From NCBI RefSeq assembly GCF_015706575.1, contig NW_024037056.1, positions 682,001-746,000 on the forward strand: a stretch of DNA of 64,000 nucleotides. Direction: 5' to 3'. The translations under genes were made by a program, and so were the position numbers. Position 1 is the first letter of the stretch; each line of letters opens with the position of its first letter. Shown here one piece after another: positions 35,943 to 49,395 of this stretch. Source of the stretch: Patiria miniata (lineage: Eukaryota > Echinodermata > Asteroidea > Valvatida > Asterinidae). Below the pieces are notes generated by a model that ran no database searches, was not told the DNA's origin, and saw only the letters and a list, made by a program, of their open reading frames with translations.

Positions 35943-38900
35943 AAAACACATTTTTATCCAAAATTTACAACGGTAAGGGGTTAGCCTTGCATTTTTATCC
36001 AAAAGAGGCAAACTAACACGTTTTTATCCAAAATTTAAAACGATAAGGGGTTAACCTTGCATTTTTATTAAAAAGGGGCAAAAACACGTTATTATCCAAA
36101 ATTTTAAACGGTAAGGGGTTAGCCTTGCATTTTTATCAAAAAGGAGCAAAAACACATTTTTATCCAAAATTTACAACGGTAAGGGGTTAGCCTTGCATTT
36201 TTATCCAAAGGGAAACACATTTTTATCCAAAATTTAAAACGGTAAGGGGTTAGCCTTGCATTTTTATCCAAAAGAGGCAAACTAACACGTTTTTATCCAA
36301 AATTTAAAACGATAAGGGGTTAACCTTGCATTTTTATTAAAAAGGGGCAAAAACACGTTATTATCCAAAATTTTAAACGGTAAGGGGTTAGCCTTGCATT
36401 TTTATCAAAAAGGAGCAAAAACACATTTTTATCCAAAATTTACAACGGTAAGGGGTTAGCCTTGCATTTTTATCCAAAGGGAAACACATTTTTATCCAAA
36501 ATTTAAAACGGTAAGGGGTTAAAATTGCATTTTAATCAACAAGAGGCAAAAACACTTTTTATCCTAAATTTACAACAGTAAGGGGTTAGCCTTGAATTTT
36601 TATCAAAAAGGGGCAAAAACACAATTTTATCCATAATTTACAACAGTAAGGGGTTAGCCTTGCATTTTTATCAAAAAGGGGCAAAACACATTTTTATCCA
36701 AAATTTAAAACGGTAAGGGGTTAGCCTTGCATTTTTATCCAAAAGAGGCAAAAACACGTTTTTATCCAAAATTTAAAACGATAAGGGGTTAACCTTGCAT
36801 TTTTATTAAAAAGGGGCAAAAACACGTTATTATCCAGAATTTAAAACGGTAAGGGATTAGCCTTTCATTTTTATCAAAAAGGGGCAAAAACACGTTTTTA
36901 TCCAAAAATTTAAAACGGTAAGGGGTAAGCCTTGCATTTTTATCAAAAGGGGCAAAAACACATTTTGATCCAAAATTTTAAACGGTAAGGGGTTACCCTT
37001 GCATTTTTATGAAAAAGGGGCAAAAACACGTTATTATCCAAAATTTAAAACGGTAAGGGGTTAGCCTGGCATTTTTATCAAAAAGGGGCAAAAACACATT
37101 TTTATCCAAATTTTAAAACAGTAAGGGGTTAGCCTTGCATTTTTATCTAAAAGGGGCAAAAACACGTTATTATCCAAAATTTAAAACGGTAAGGGGTTAG
37201 CCTTGCATTTTTATCCAAAGGGGCAAACACACATTTTTATCCAAAATTTTAAACGGTAAGGGGTTAATTAGCCTTGTATTTTATCAAAAAGAGGCAAAAA
37301 ACACATTTTTATCTAAAAATTTAAAACGGTAAGGGGTAAGCCTTGTATTTTTATCAGAAAGAGGCAAAAACACATTTTATCCATAATTTACAACAGTAAG
37401 GGGTTAGCCTTGCATTTTTACCAAATAGAGGCAAAAACACATTTTTATCCAAAATTTAAAACGGTAAGGGGTTAACCTTGCATTTTTATTAAAAAGGGGC
37501 AAAAACACGTTATTATCCAAAATTTAAAACGGTAAGGGGTTAGCCTTGCATTGTTATCAAAATGGGGCAAAAACACATTTTTATCCAAAATTTACAACGG
37601 TAAGCATGGTAAGGGGTTAGCCTTGCATTTTTATCAAAAAGGGACAACAACACATTTTTATCCATAATTTACAACAGTAAGGGGTTAGCCTTGAATTTTT
37701 ATCAAAAAGGGGCAAAAACACATTTTTATCCAAAATTTAAAACGGTAAGGGGTCAGCCTTGCATTTTTATCAAAAAAGGGCAAAAACACATTTTTATCCA
37801 AATTTTAAAACAGTAAGGGGTTAGCCTTGCATTTTTATCTAAAAGGGGCAAAAACACCTTTATTTATCCAAAATTTACAACAGTAAGGGGTTAGCCTTGT
37901 ATATTTATCAAAAAGAAGCAAAAACACATTTTTATCCAAAATTTACAACGGTAAGGGGTAAGCTTTGCATTTTTATCAAAAAGGGGCAAACACATTTTTA
38001 TCCAAAATTTTAAACGGTAAGGGGTTAGTTAGCCTTGTATTTTTATCAGAAAGAGGCAAAAAACACATTTTTATCCAAAAATTTAAAACGGTAAGGGGTA
38101 AGCCTTGTATTTTTATCAGAAAGAGGCAAAAACACATTTTTATCCATAATTTACAACAGTAAGGGGTTAGCCTTGCATTTTTACCAAATAGAGGCAAAAA
38201 CACATTTTTATCCAAAATTTAAAACGGTAAAGGGTTACCCTTGCATTTTTATGAAAAAGGGGCAAAAACACGTTATTATCCAAAATTTAAAACGGTAAGG
38301 GGTTAGCCTGGCATTTTTATCAAAAAGGGGCAAAACACATTTTTATCCAAATTTTAAAACAGTAAGGGGTTAGCCTTGCATTTTTATCTAAAAGGGGCAA
38401 AAACACGTTATTATCCAAAATTTAAAACGGTAAGGGGTTAGCCTTGCATTTTTATCCAAAGGGGCAAACACACATTTTTATCCAAAATTTTAAACGGTAA
38501 GGGGTTAATTAGCCTTGTATTTTTATCAAAAAGAGGCAAAAACACATTTTTATCTAAAAATTTAAAACGGTAAGGGGTAAGCCTTGTATTTTTATCAAAA
38601 AAGGGCAAAAACACATTTTTATCCAAATTTTAAAACAGTAAGGGGTTAGCCTTGCATTTTTATCTAAAAGGGGCAAAAACACCTTTATTTATCCAAAATT
38701 TACAACAGTAAGGGGTTAGCCTTGTATATTTATCAAAAAGAAGCAAAAACACATTTTTATCCAAAATTTACAACGGTAAGGGGTAAGCTTTGCATTTTTA
38801 TCAAAAAGGGGCAAACACATTTTTATCCAAAATTTTAAACGGTAAGGGGTTAGTTAGCCTTGTATTTTTATCAGAAAGAGGCAAAAACACATTTTTATCC

Positions 38901-41900
38901 AAAAATTTAAAACGGTAAGGGGTAAGCCTTGTATTTTTATCAGAAAGAGGCAAAAACACATTTTTATCCATAATTTACAACAGTAAGGGGTTAGCCTTGC
39001 ATTTTTACCAAATAGAGGCAAAAACACATTTTTATCCAAAATTTAAAACGGTAAAGGGTTACCCTTGCATTTTTATGAAAAAGGGGCAAAAACACGTTAT
39101 TATCCAAAATTTAAAACGGTAAGGGGTTAGCCTGGCATTTTTATCAAAAAGGGGCAAAAACACATTTTTATCCAAATTTTAAAACAGTAAGGGGTTAGCC
39201 TTGCATTTTTATCTAAAAGGGGCAAAAACACGTTATTATCCAAAATTTAAAACGGTAAGGGGTTAGCCTTGCATTTTTATCCAAAGGGGCAAACACACAT
39301 TTTTATCCAAAATTTTAAACGGTAAGGGGTTAATTAGCCTTGTATTTTTATCAAAAAGAGGCAAAAACACATTTTTATCTAAAAATTTAAAACGGTAAGG
39401 GGTAAGCCTTGTATTTTTATCAAAAAAGGGCAAAAACACATTTTTATCCAAATTTTAAAACAGTAAGGGGTTAGCCTTGCATTTTTATCTAAAAGGGGCA
39501 AAAACACCTTTATTTATCCAAAATTTACAACAGTAAGGGGTTAGCCTTGTATATTTATCAAAAAGAAGCAAAAACACATTTTTATCCAAAATTTACAACG
39601 GTAAGGGGTAAGCTTTGCATTTTATCAAAAAGGGGCAAACACATTTTTATCCAAAATTTTAAACGGTAAGGGGTTAGTTAGCCTTGTATTTTTATCAGAA
39701 AGAGGCAAAAACACATTTTTATCCAAAAATTTAAAACGGTAAGGGGTAAGCCTTGTATTTTTATCAGAAAGAGGCAAAAACACATTTTTATCCATAATTT
39801 ACAACAGTAAGGGGTTAGCCTTGCATTTTTACCAAATAGAGGCAAAAACACATTTTTATCCAAAATTTAAAACGGTAAAGGGTTACCCTTGCATTTTTAT
39901 GAAAAAGGGGCAAAAACACGTTATTATCCAAAATTTAAAACGGTAAGGGGTTAGCCTGGCATTTTTATCAAAAAGGGGCAAAAACACATTTTTATCCAAA
40001 TTTTAAAACAGTAAGGGGTTAGCCTTGCATTTTTATCTAAAAGGGGCAAAAACACGTTATTATCCAAAATTTAAAACGGTAAGGGGTTAGCCTTGCATTT
40101 TTATCCAAAGGGGCAAACACACATTTTTATCCAAAATTTTAAACGGTAAGGGGTTAATTAGCCTTGTATTTTTATCAAAAAGAGGCAAAAACACATTTTT
40201 ATCTAAAAATTTAAAACGGTAAGGGGTAAGCCTTGTATTTTTATCAGAAAGAGGCAAAAACACATTTTTATCCATAATTTACAACAGTAAGGGGTTAGCC
40301 TTGCATTTTTACCAAATAGAGGCAAAAACACATTTTTATCCAAAATTTAAAACGGTAAGGGGTTAACCTTGCATTTTTATTAAAAAGGGGCAAAAACACG
40401 TTATTATCCAAAATTTAAAACGGTAAGGGGTAAGCCTTGCATTGTTATCAAAATGGGGCAAAAACACATTTTTATCCAAAATTTACAACGGTAAGCATGG
40501 TAAGGGGTTAGCCTTGCATTTTTATCAAAAAGGGGCAAAAAAACATTGTTATCCAAATTTTAAAACGGTAAGGGGTTAGCCTTGCATTTTTATCAAAAAG
40601 GGGCAAAACACATTTTTATCCAAAATTTAAGGGGTAAGGGGTTAGCCTTGCATTTTTATCCAAAAGAGGCAAAAACACATTTTTATCCAAAATTTACAAC
40701 AGTAAGGGGTTAGCCTTGAATTTTTATCAAAAAGGGGCAAAAACACGTTTTTATCCAAAATTTAAAACGATAAGGGGTTAACCTTGCATTTTTATTAAAA
40801 AGGGGCAAAAACACATTTTTATCCATAATTTACAACGGTAAGGGGTTAGCCTTGCATTTTTATCAAAAAAGGGCAAAAACACATTTTTATCCAAATTTTA
40901 AAACAGTAAGGGGTTAGCCTTGCATTTTTATCTAAAAGGGGCAAAAACACCTTTATTTATCCAAAATTTACAACAGTAAGGGGTTAGCCTTGTATATTTA
41001 TCAAAAAGAAGCAAAAACACATTTTTATCCAAAATTTACAACGGTAAGGGGTAAGCTTTGCATTTTTATCAAAAAGGGGCAAAAACACATTTTTATCCAA
41101 AATTTTAAACGGTAAGGGGTTAGTTAGCCTTGTATTTTTATCAGAAAGAGGCAAAAACACATTTTTATCCAAAAATTTAAAACGGTAAGGGGTAAGCCTT
41201 GTATTTTATCAGAAAGAGGCAAAAACACATTTTTATCCATAATTTCCAACAGTAAGGGGTTAGCCTTGCATTTTTACCAAATAGAGGCAAAAACACATTT
41301 TTATCCAAAATTTAAAACGGTAAGGGGTTAACCTTGCATTTTTATTAAAAAGGGGCAAAAACACGTTATTATCCAAAATTTAAAACGGTAAGGGGTTAGC
41401 CTTGCATTGTTATCAAAATGGGGCAAAAACACATTTTTATCCAAAATTTACAACGGTAAGCATGGTAAGGGGGGTTAGCCTTGCATTTTTATCAAAAAGG
41501 GGCAAAAAAACATTGTTATCCAAATTTTAAAACGGTAAGGGGTTAGCCTTGCATTTTTATCAAAAAGGGGCAAAACACATTTTTATCCAAAATTTAAAAC
41601 GGTAAGGGGTTAGCCTTGCATTTTTATCCAAAAGAGGCAAAAACACATTTTTATCCAAAATTTACAACAGTAAGGGGTTAGCCTTGAATTTTTATCAAAA
41701 AGGGGCAAAAACACGTTTTTATCCAAAATTTAAAACGATAAGGGGTTAACCTTGCATTTTTATTAAAAAGGGGCAAAAACACGTTATTATCCAGAATTTA
41801 AAACAGTAAGGGATTAGCCTTTCATTTTTATCAAAAAGGGGCAAAAACACGTTTTTATCCAAAAATTTAAAACGGTAAGGGGTAAGCCTTGCATTTTTAT

Positions 41901-44900
41901 CAAAAAGGGGCAAAAACACATTTTGATCCAAAATTTTAAACGGTAAGGTGTTAGTTAGCCTTGTATTTTTATCAAAAAGAGGCAAAAACACATTTTTATC
42001 CAAAAATTTAAAACAGTAAGGGGTTAGCCTTGCATTTTTACCAAATAGAGGCAAAAACACATTTTTATCCAAAATTTAAAACGGTAAGGGGTTACCCTTG
42101 CATTTTTATGAAAAAGGGGCAAAAACATGTTATTATCCAAAATTTAAAATGGTAAGGGGTTAGCCTTGCATTTTTATCCAAAAGAGGCAAAAACACATTT
42201 TTATCCAAAATTTACAACAGTAAGGGTTTAGCCTTGAATTTTTATCAAAAAGGGGCAAAAACACGTTTTTATCCAAAATTTTAAACGATAAGGGGTTAAC
42301 CTTGCATTTTTATTAAAAAGGGGCAAAAACACGTTATTATCCAGAATTTAAAACGGTAAGGGATTAGCCTTGTATTTTAATCAAAAAGAGGCAAAAACAC
42401 ATTTTTATCCAAAATTTTAAACGATAAGGGGTTAACCTTGCATTTTTATTAAAAAGGGGCAAAAACACGTTATTATCCAAAATTTAAAACGGTAAGGGGT
42501 TAGCCTTGCATTTTGATCAAAAAGGGGCAAAAACACATTTTTATCCAAAATTTTAAAACAGTAAGGGGTTAGCCTTGCATTTTTATCTAAAAGGGGCAAA
42601 AACACCTTTATTTATCCAAAATTTACAACAGTAAGGGGTTAGCCTTGTATATTTATCAAAAAGAAGCAAAAACACATTTTTATCCAAAATTTACAACGGT
42701 AAGGGGTAAGCTTTGCATTTTTATCAAAAAGGGGCAAAAACACATTTTTATCCAAAATTTTAAACGGTAAGGGGTTAGTTAGCCTTGTATTTTTATCAGA
42801 AAGAGGCAAAAACACATTTTTATCCAAAAATTTAAAACGGTAAGGGGTAAGCCTTGTATTTTTATCAGAAAGAGGCAAAAACACATTTTTATCCATAATT
42901 TCCAACAGTAAGCGGTTAGCCTTGCATTTTTACCAAATAGAGGCAAAAACACATTTTTATCCAAAATTTAAAACGGTAAGGGGTTAACCTTGCATTTTTA
43001 TTAAAAAGGGGCAAAAACACGTTATTATCCAAAATTTAAAACGGTAAGGGGTTAGCCTTGCATTGTTATCAAAATGGGGCAAAAACACATTTTTATCCAA
43101 AATTTACAACGGTAAGCATGGTAAGGGGGGTTAGCCTTGCATTTTTATCAAAAAGGGGCAAAAAAACATTGTTATCCAAATTTTAAAACGGTAAGGGGTT
43201 AGCCTTGCATTTTTATCAAAAAGGGGCAAAACACATTTTTATCCAAAATTTAAAACGGTAAGGGGTTAGCCTTGCATTTTTATCCAAAAGAGGCAAAAAC
43301 ACATTTTTATCCAAAATTTACAACAGTAAGGGGTTAGCCTTGAATTTTTATCAAAAAGGGGCAAAAACACGTTTTTATCCAAAATTTAAAACGATAAGGG
43401 GTTAACCTTGCATTTTTATTAAAAAGGGGCAAAAACACGTTATTATCCAGAATTTAAAACGGTAAGGGATTAGCCTTTCATTTTTATCAAAAAGGGGCAA
43501 AAACACGTTTTTATCCAAAAATTTAAAACGGTAAGGGGTAAGCCTTGCATTTTTATCAAAAAGGGGCAAAAACACATTTTGATCCAAAATTTTAAACGGT
43601 AAGGTGTTAGTTAGCCTTGTATTTTTATCAAAAAGAGGCAAAAACACATTTTTATCCAAAAATTTAAAACAGTAAGGGGTTAGCCTTGCATTTTTACCAA
43701 ATAGAGGCAAAAACACATTTTTATCCAAAATTTAAAACGGTAAGGGGTTACCCTTGCATTTTTATGAAAAAGGGGCAAAAACATGTTATTATCCAAAATT
43801 TAAAATGGTAAGGGGTTAGCCTTGCATTTTTATCCAAAAGAGGCAAAAACACATTTTTATCCAAAATTTACAACAGTAAGGGTTTAGCCTTGAATTTTTA
43901 TCAAAAAGGGGCAAAAACACGTTTTTATCCAAAATTTTAAACAATAAGGGGTTAACCTTGCATTTTTATTAAAAAGGGGCAAAAACACGTTATTATCCAG
44001 AATTTAAAACGGTAAGGGATTAGCCTTGTATTTTAATCAAAAAGAGGCAAAAACACATTTTTATCCAAAATTTTAAACGATAAGGGGTTAACCTTGCATT
44101 TTTATTAAAAAGGGGCAAAAACACGTTATTATCCAAAATTTAAAACGGTAAGGGGTTAGCCTTGCATTTTGATCAAAAAGGGGCAAAAACACATTTTTAT
44201 CCAAAATTTTAAACGATAAGGGGTTAACCTTGCATTTTTATTAAAAAGGGGCAAAAACACGTTATTATCCAAAATTTAAAACGGTAAGGGGTTAGCCTTG
44301 CATTTTTATCAAAAAGGGGCAAAAACACATTTTTATCCAAAATTTACAACGGTGAGCATGGTAAGGGGTTAGCCTTGCATTTTAATCAAAAAGGGGCAAA
44401 AACACATTTTTATCCAAAATTTAAAACGGTGAGGGGTTAGCCTTGCATTTTTATCCAAAAGAGGCAAAAACACATTTTTATCCAAAATTTACAACAGTAA
44501 GGGGTTAGCCTTGCATTTTTATCAAAAAGGGACAAAAACACATTTTTATCCATAATTTACAACAGTAAGGGGTTAGCCTTGAATTTTTATCAAAAAGGGG
44601 CAAAAACACATTTTTATCCATAATTTACAACGGTAAGGGGTTAGCCTTGCATTTTTATCAAAAAAGAGCAAAAACACATTTTTATCCAAATTTTAAAACA
44701 GTAAGGGGTTAGCCTGGCATTTTTATCTAAAAGGGGCAAAAACACCTTTATTTATCCAAAATTTACAACAGTAAGGGGTTAGCCTTGTATATTTATCAAA
44801 AAGAAGCAAAAACACATTTTTATCCAAAATTTACAACAGTAAGGGTTTAGCCTTGAATTTTTATCAAAAAGGGGCAAAAACACGTTTTTATCCAAAATTT

Positions 44901-47900
44901 TAAACGATAAGGGGTTAACCTTGCATTTTTATTAAAAAGGGGCAAAAACACGTTATTATCCAGAATTTAAAACGGTAAGGGATTAGCCTTGTATTTTAAT
45001 CAAAAAGAGGCAAAAACACATTTTTATCCAAAATTTTAAACGATAAGGGGTTAACCTTGCATTTTTATTAAAAAGGGGCAAAAACACGTTATTATCCAAA
45101 ATTTAAAACGGTAAGGGGTTAGCCTTGCATTTTGATCAAAAAGGGGCAAAAACACATTTTTATCCAAAATTTTAAACGATAAGGGGTTAACCTTGCATTT
45201 TTATTAAAAAGGGGCAAAAACACGTTATTATCCAAAATTTAAAACGGTAAGGGGTTAGCCTTGCATTTTTATCAAAAAGGGGCAAAAACACATTTTTATC
45301 CAAAATTTACAACGGTGAGCATGGTAAGGGGTTAGCCTTGCATTTTAATCAAAAAGGGGCAAAAACACATTGTTATCCAAATTTTAAAACGGTAAGGGGT
45401 TAGCCTTGCATTTTTATCAAAAAGGGGCAAAACACATTTTTATCCAAAATTTAAAACGGTGAGGGGTTAGCCTTGCATTTTTATCCAAAAGAGGCAAAAA
45501 CACATTTTTATCCAAAATTTACAACAGTAAGGGGTTAGCCTTGCATTTTTATCAAAAAGGGACAAAAACACATTTTTATCCATAATTTACAACAGTAAGG
45601 GGTTAGCCTTGAATTTTTATCAAAAAGGGGCAAAAACACATTTTTATCCATAATTTACAACGGTAAGGGGTTAGCCTTGCATTTTTATCAAAAAAGAGCA
45701 AAAACACATTTTTATCCAAATTTTAAAACAGTAAGGGGTTAGCCTGGCATTTTTATCTAAAAGGGGCAAAAACACCTTTATTTATCCAAAATTTACAACA
45801 GTAAGGGGTTAGCCTTGTATATTTATCAAAAAGAAGCAAAAACACATTTTTATCCAAAATTTACAACGGTAAGGGGTAAGCTTTGCATTTTTATCAAAAA
45901 GGGGCAAAAACACATTTTTATCCAAAATTTTAAACGGTAAGGGGTTAGTTAGCCTTGTATTTTATCAGAAAGAGGCAAAAACACATTTTTATCCAAAAAT
46001 TTAAAACGGTAAGGGGCAAGCCTTGTATTTTTATCAGAAAGAGGCAAAAACACATTTTTATCCATAATTTACAACAGTAAGGGGTTAGCCTTGCATTTTT
46101 ACCAAATAGAGGCAAAAACACATTTTTATCCAAAATTTAAAACGGTAAGGGGTTAACCTTGCATTTTTATTAAAAAGGGGCAAAAACACGTTATTATCCA
46201 AAATTTAAAACGGTAAGGGGTTAGCCTTGCATTGTTATCAAAATGGGGCAAAAACACATTTTTATCCAAAATTTACAACGGTAAGCATGGTAAGGGGTTA
46301 GCCTTGCATTTTTATCAAAAAGGGGCAAAAAAACATTGTTATCCAAATTTTAAAACGGTAAGGGGTTAGCCTTGCATTTTATCAAAAAGGGGCAAAACAC
46401 ATTTTTATCCAAAATTTAAAACGGTAAGGGGTTAGCCTTGCATTTTCATCCAAAAGAGGCAAAAACACATTTTTATCCAAAATTTACAACAGTAAGGGGT
46501 TAGCCTTGAATTTTTATCAAAAAGGGGCAAAAACACGTTTTTATCCAAAATTTAAAACGATAAGGGGTTAACCTTGCATTTTTATTAAAAAGGGGCAAAA
46601 ACACGTTATTATCCAGAATTTAAAACGGTAAGGGATTAGCCTTTCATTTTTATCAAAAAGGGGCAAAAACACGTTTTTATCCAAAAATTTAAAACGGTAA
46701 GGGGTAAGCCTTGCATTTTTATCAAAAAGGGGCAAAAACACATTTTGATCCAAAATTTTAAACGGTAAGGGGTTAGTTAGCCTTGTATTTTTATCAAAAA
46801 GAGGCAAAAACACATTTTTATCCAAAAATTTAAAACAGTAAGGGGATAGCCTTGCATTTTTACCAAATAGAGGCAAAAACACATTTTTATCCAAAATTTA
46901 AAACGGTAAGGGGTTACCCTTGCATTTTTATGAAAAAGGGGCAAAAACATGTTATTATCCAAAATTTAAAACGGTAAGGGCTTAGCCTTGTATTTTAATC
47001 AAAAAGAGGCAAAAACACATTTTTATCCAAAATTTAAAACGATAAGGGGTTAACCTTGCATTTTAATTAAAAAGGGGCAAAAACACGTTATTATCCAAAA
47101 TTTAAAACGGTAAGGGGTTAGCCTTGCATTTTTATAAAAAAGGGGCAAAAACACATTTTCATCCAAAATTTACAACGGTGAGCATGGTAAGGGGTTAGCC
47201 TTGCATTTTTATCAAAAAGGGGCAAAAACACATTGTTATCCAAATTTTATAACGGTAAGGGGTTAGCCTTGCATTTTTATCAAAAAGGGGCAAAACACAT
47301 TTTTATCCAAAATTTAAAACGGTGAGGGGTTAGCCTTGCATTTTTATCCAAAAGAGGCAAAAACACATTTTTATCCAAAATTTACAACAGTAAGGGGTTA
47401 GCCTTGCATTTTTATCAAAAAGGGACAAAAACACATTTTTATCCATAATTTACAACAGTAAGGGGTTAGCCTTGAATTTTTATCAAAAAGGGGCAAAAAC
47501 ACATTTTTATCCATAATTTACAACGGTAAGGGGTTAGCCTTGCATTTTTATCAAAAAAGGGCAAAAACACATTTTTATCCAAATTTTAAAACAGTAAGGG
47601 GTTAGCCTTGCATTTTTATCTAAAAGGGGCAAAAACACCTTTATTTATCCAAAATTTACAACAGTAAGGGGTTAACCTTGTATATTTATCAAAAAGAAGC
47701 AAAAACACATTTTTATCCAAAATTTGCAACGGTAAGGGGTAAGCTTTGCATTTTATCAAAAAGGGGCAAAAACACATTTTTATCCAAAATTTTAAACGGT
47801 AAGGGTTAGTTAGCCTTGTATTTTTATCAGAAAGAGGCAAAAACACATTTTTATCCAAAATTTAAAACGGTAAGGGGTAAGCCTTGTATTTTTATCAGAA

Positions 47901-49395
47901 AGAGGCAAAAACACATTTTTATCCATAATTTACAACAGTAAGGGGTTAGCCTTGCATTTTTACCAAATAGAGGCAAAAACACATTTTTATCCAAAATTTA
48001 AAACGGTAAGGGGTTAACCTTGCATTTTTATTAAAAAGGGGCAAAAACACGGTAAGGGGTAAGCTTTGCATTTTTATCAAAAAGGGGCAAAAACACATTT
48101 TTATCCAAAATTTTAAACGGTAAGGGGTTAGTTAGCCTTGTATTTTTATCAGAAAGAGGCAAAAACACATTTTTATCCAAAAATTTAAAATGGTAAGGGG
48201 TAAGCCTTGTATTTTTATCAGAAAGAGGCAAAACACATTTTTATCCATAATTTACAACAGTAAGGGGTTAGCCTTGCATTTTTACCAAATAGAGGCAAAA
48301 ACACATTTTTATCCAAAATTTAAAACGGTAAGGGGTTAACTTTGCATTTTTATTAAAAAGGGGCAAAAACACGTTATTATCCAAAATTTAAAACGGTAAG
48401 GGGTTAGCCTTGCATTGTTATCAAAAAGGGCCAAAAACACATTTTTATCCAAAATTTGTATTTTTATCAAAAAGGGGCAAAAACACATTTTTATCCAAAA
48501 TTTAGAAAGATAAGGGGTTTACCTTGCATTTTTATTAAAAAGGGGCAAAAAACACGTTATTATCCAAAATTTAAAACGGTAAGGGGTTAGCCTTGCATTT
48601 TTATCAAAAAGGGGCAAAAACACATTTTTATCCAAAATTTACAACGGTAAGGGGTTAGCCTTGCATTTTTATCCAAAAGGGGCAAAAACACATTTTTATC
48701 CAAAATTTAAAACGGTCAGGGGTAGCCTTGTATTTTAATCAAAAAGAGGCAAAAACACATTTTTATCCAAAATTTAAAACGGTATGGGGTTAACCTGGCA
48801 TTTTTATGAAAAAGGGGCAAAAACACATTTTATCCAAAATTTAAAAGGGTAAGGGGTTAGCCTTGCATTTTTATCAAAAAGGGGCAAAAACACATTTTTA
48901 TCGAAAATTTAAAACGGTAAGGGGTTAGCCTTGCATTTTTATCAAAAAGAGGCAAAAACACATTTTTATCCAAAATTTAAAACGGTCAGGGGTTAACTGC
49001 ATTTTTATGAAAAAAGAGGCAAAAACACATTTTTATCCAAAATTTACAACGGTAAGGGGTTAGCCTTGCATTTTTATCAAAAAGGGACAAAAACACATTT
49101 TTTATCCAAAATTTAAAACGGTAAGGGGTTAGCCTTGTATTTTTATCAAAAAGGGGCACAAACACATTTTTTATCCAAAATTTAAAACGGTAAGGGGTTA
49201 GCCTGGCATTTTTATCAAAAAGGGGCAAAAACACATTTTTATCCAAAATTTGTATTTTTATCAAAAAGGGGCAAAAACACATTATCAAAAATTTAAAACG
49301 GTAAGGGGTTAGCCTTGTATTTTTATCAGAAAGAGGCAAAAACACATTCGTATCCATAATTTACAACGGTAAGGGGATAGCCTTACATTTCTATC
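35943..49395. repeat. 13.5-kb satellite of a 69-bp unit with higher-order repeats
   Basis: The unit is about 69 bp: AACGGTAAGGGGTTAGCCTT, GCATTTTTATCAAAAAGGGG, CAAAAACACATTTTTATCC, AAAATTTAMA. Within it ATTTTTATCMAAA occurs twice, 27 bp apart, suggesting an older internal duplication. Blocks of many variant units repeat as wholes: period about 824 bp between about 38.0 and 40.3 kb (38438, 39263, 40087), 1656 bp (exactly 24 x 69) between 41746 and 43402, and 960 bp between 44352 and 45312. Because 69 is divisible by three, minus-strand frames of 60-123 codons rich in DKNVFLPLFDKN appear all over it; they lack any other coding sign. Confidence 0.96.

Noticed and set aside
37965-49357. Many minus-strand frames of 60-123 codons with DKNVFLPLFDKN
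   Set aside because: The 69-bp unit is divisible by three; frames break at every indel and show no other coding sign.
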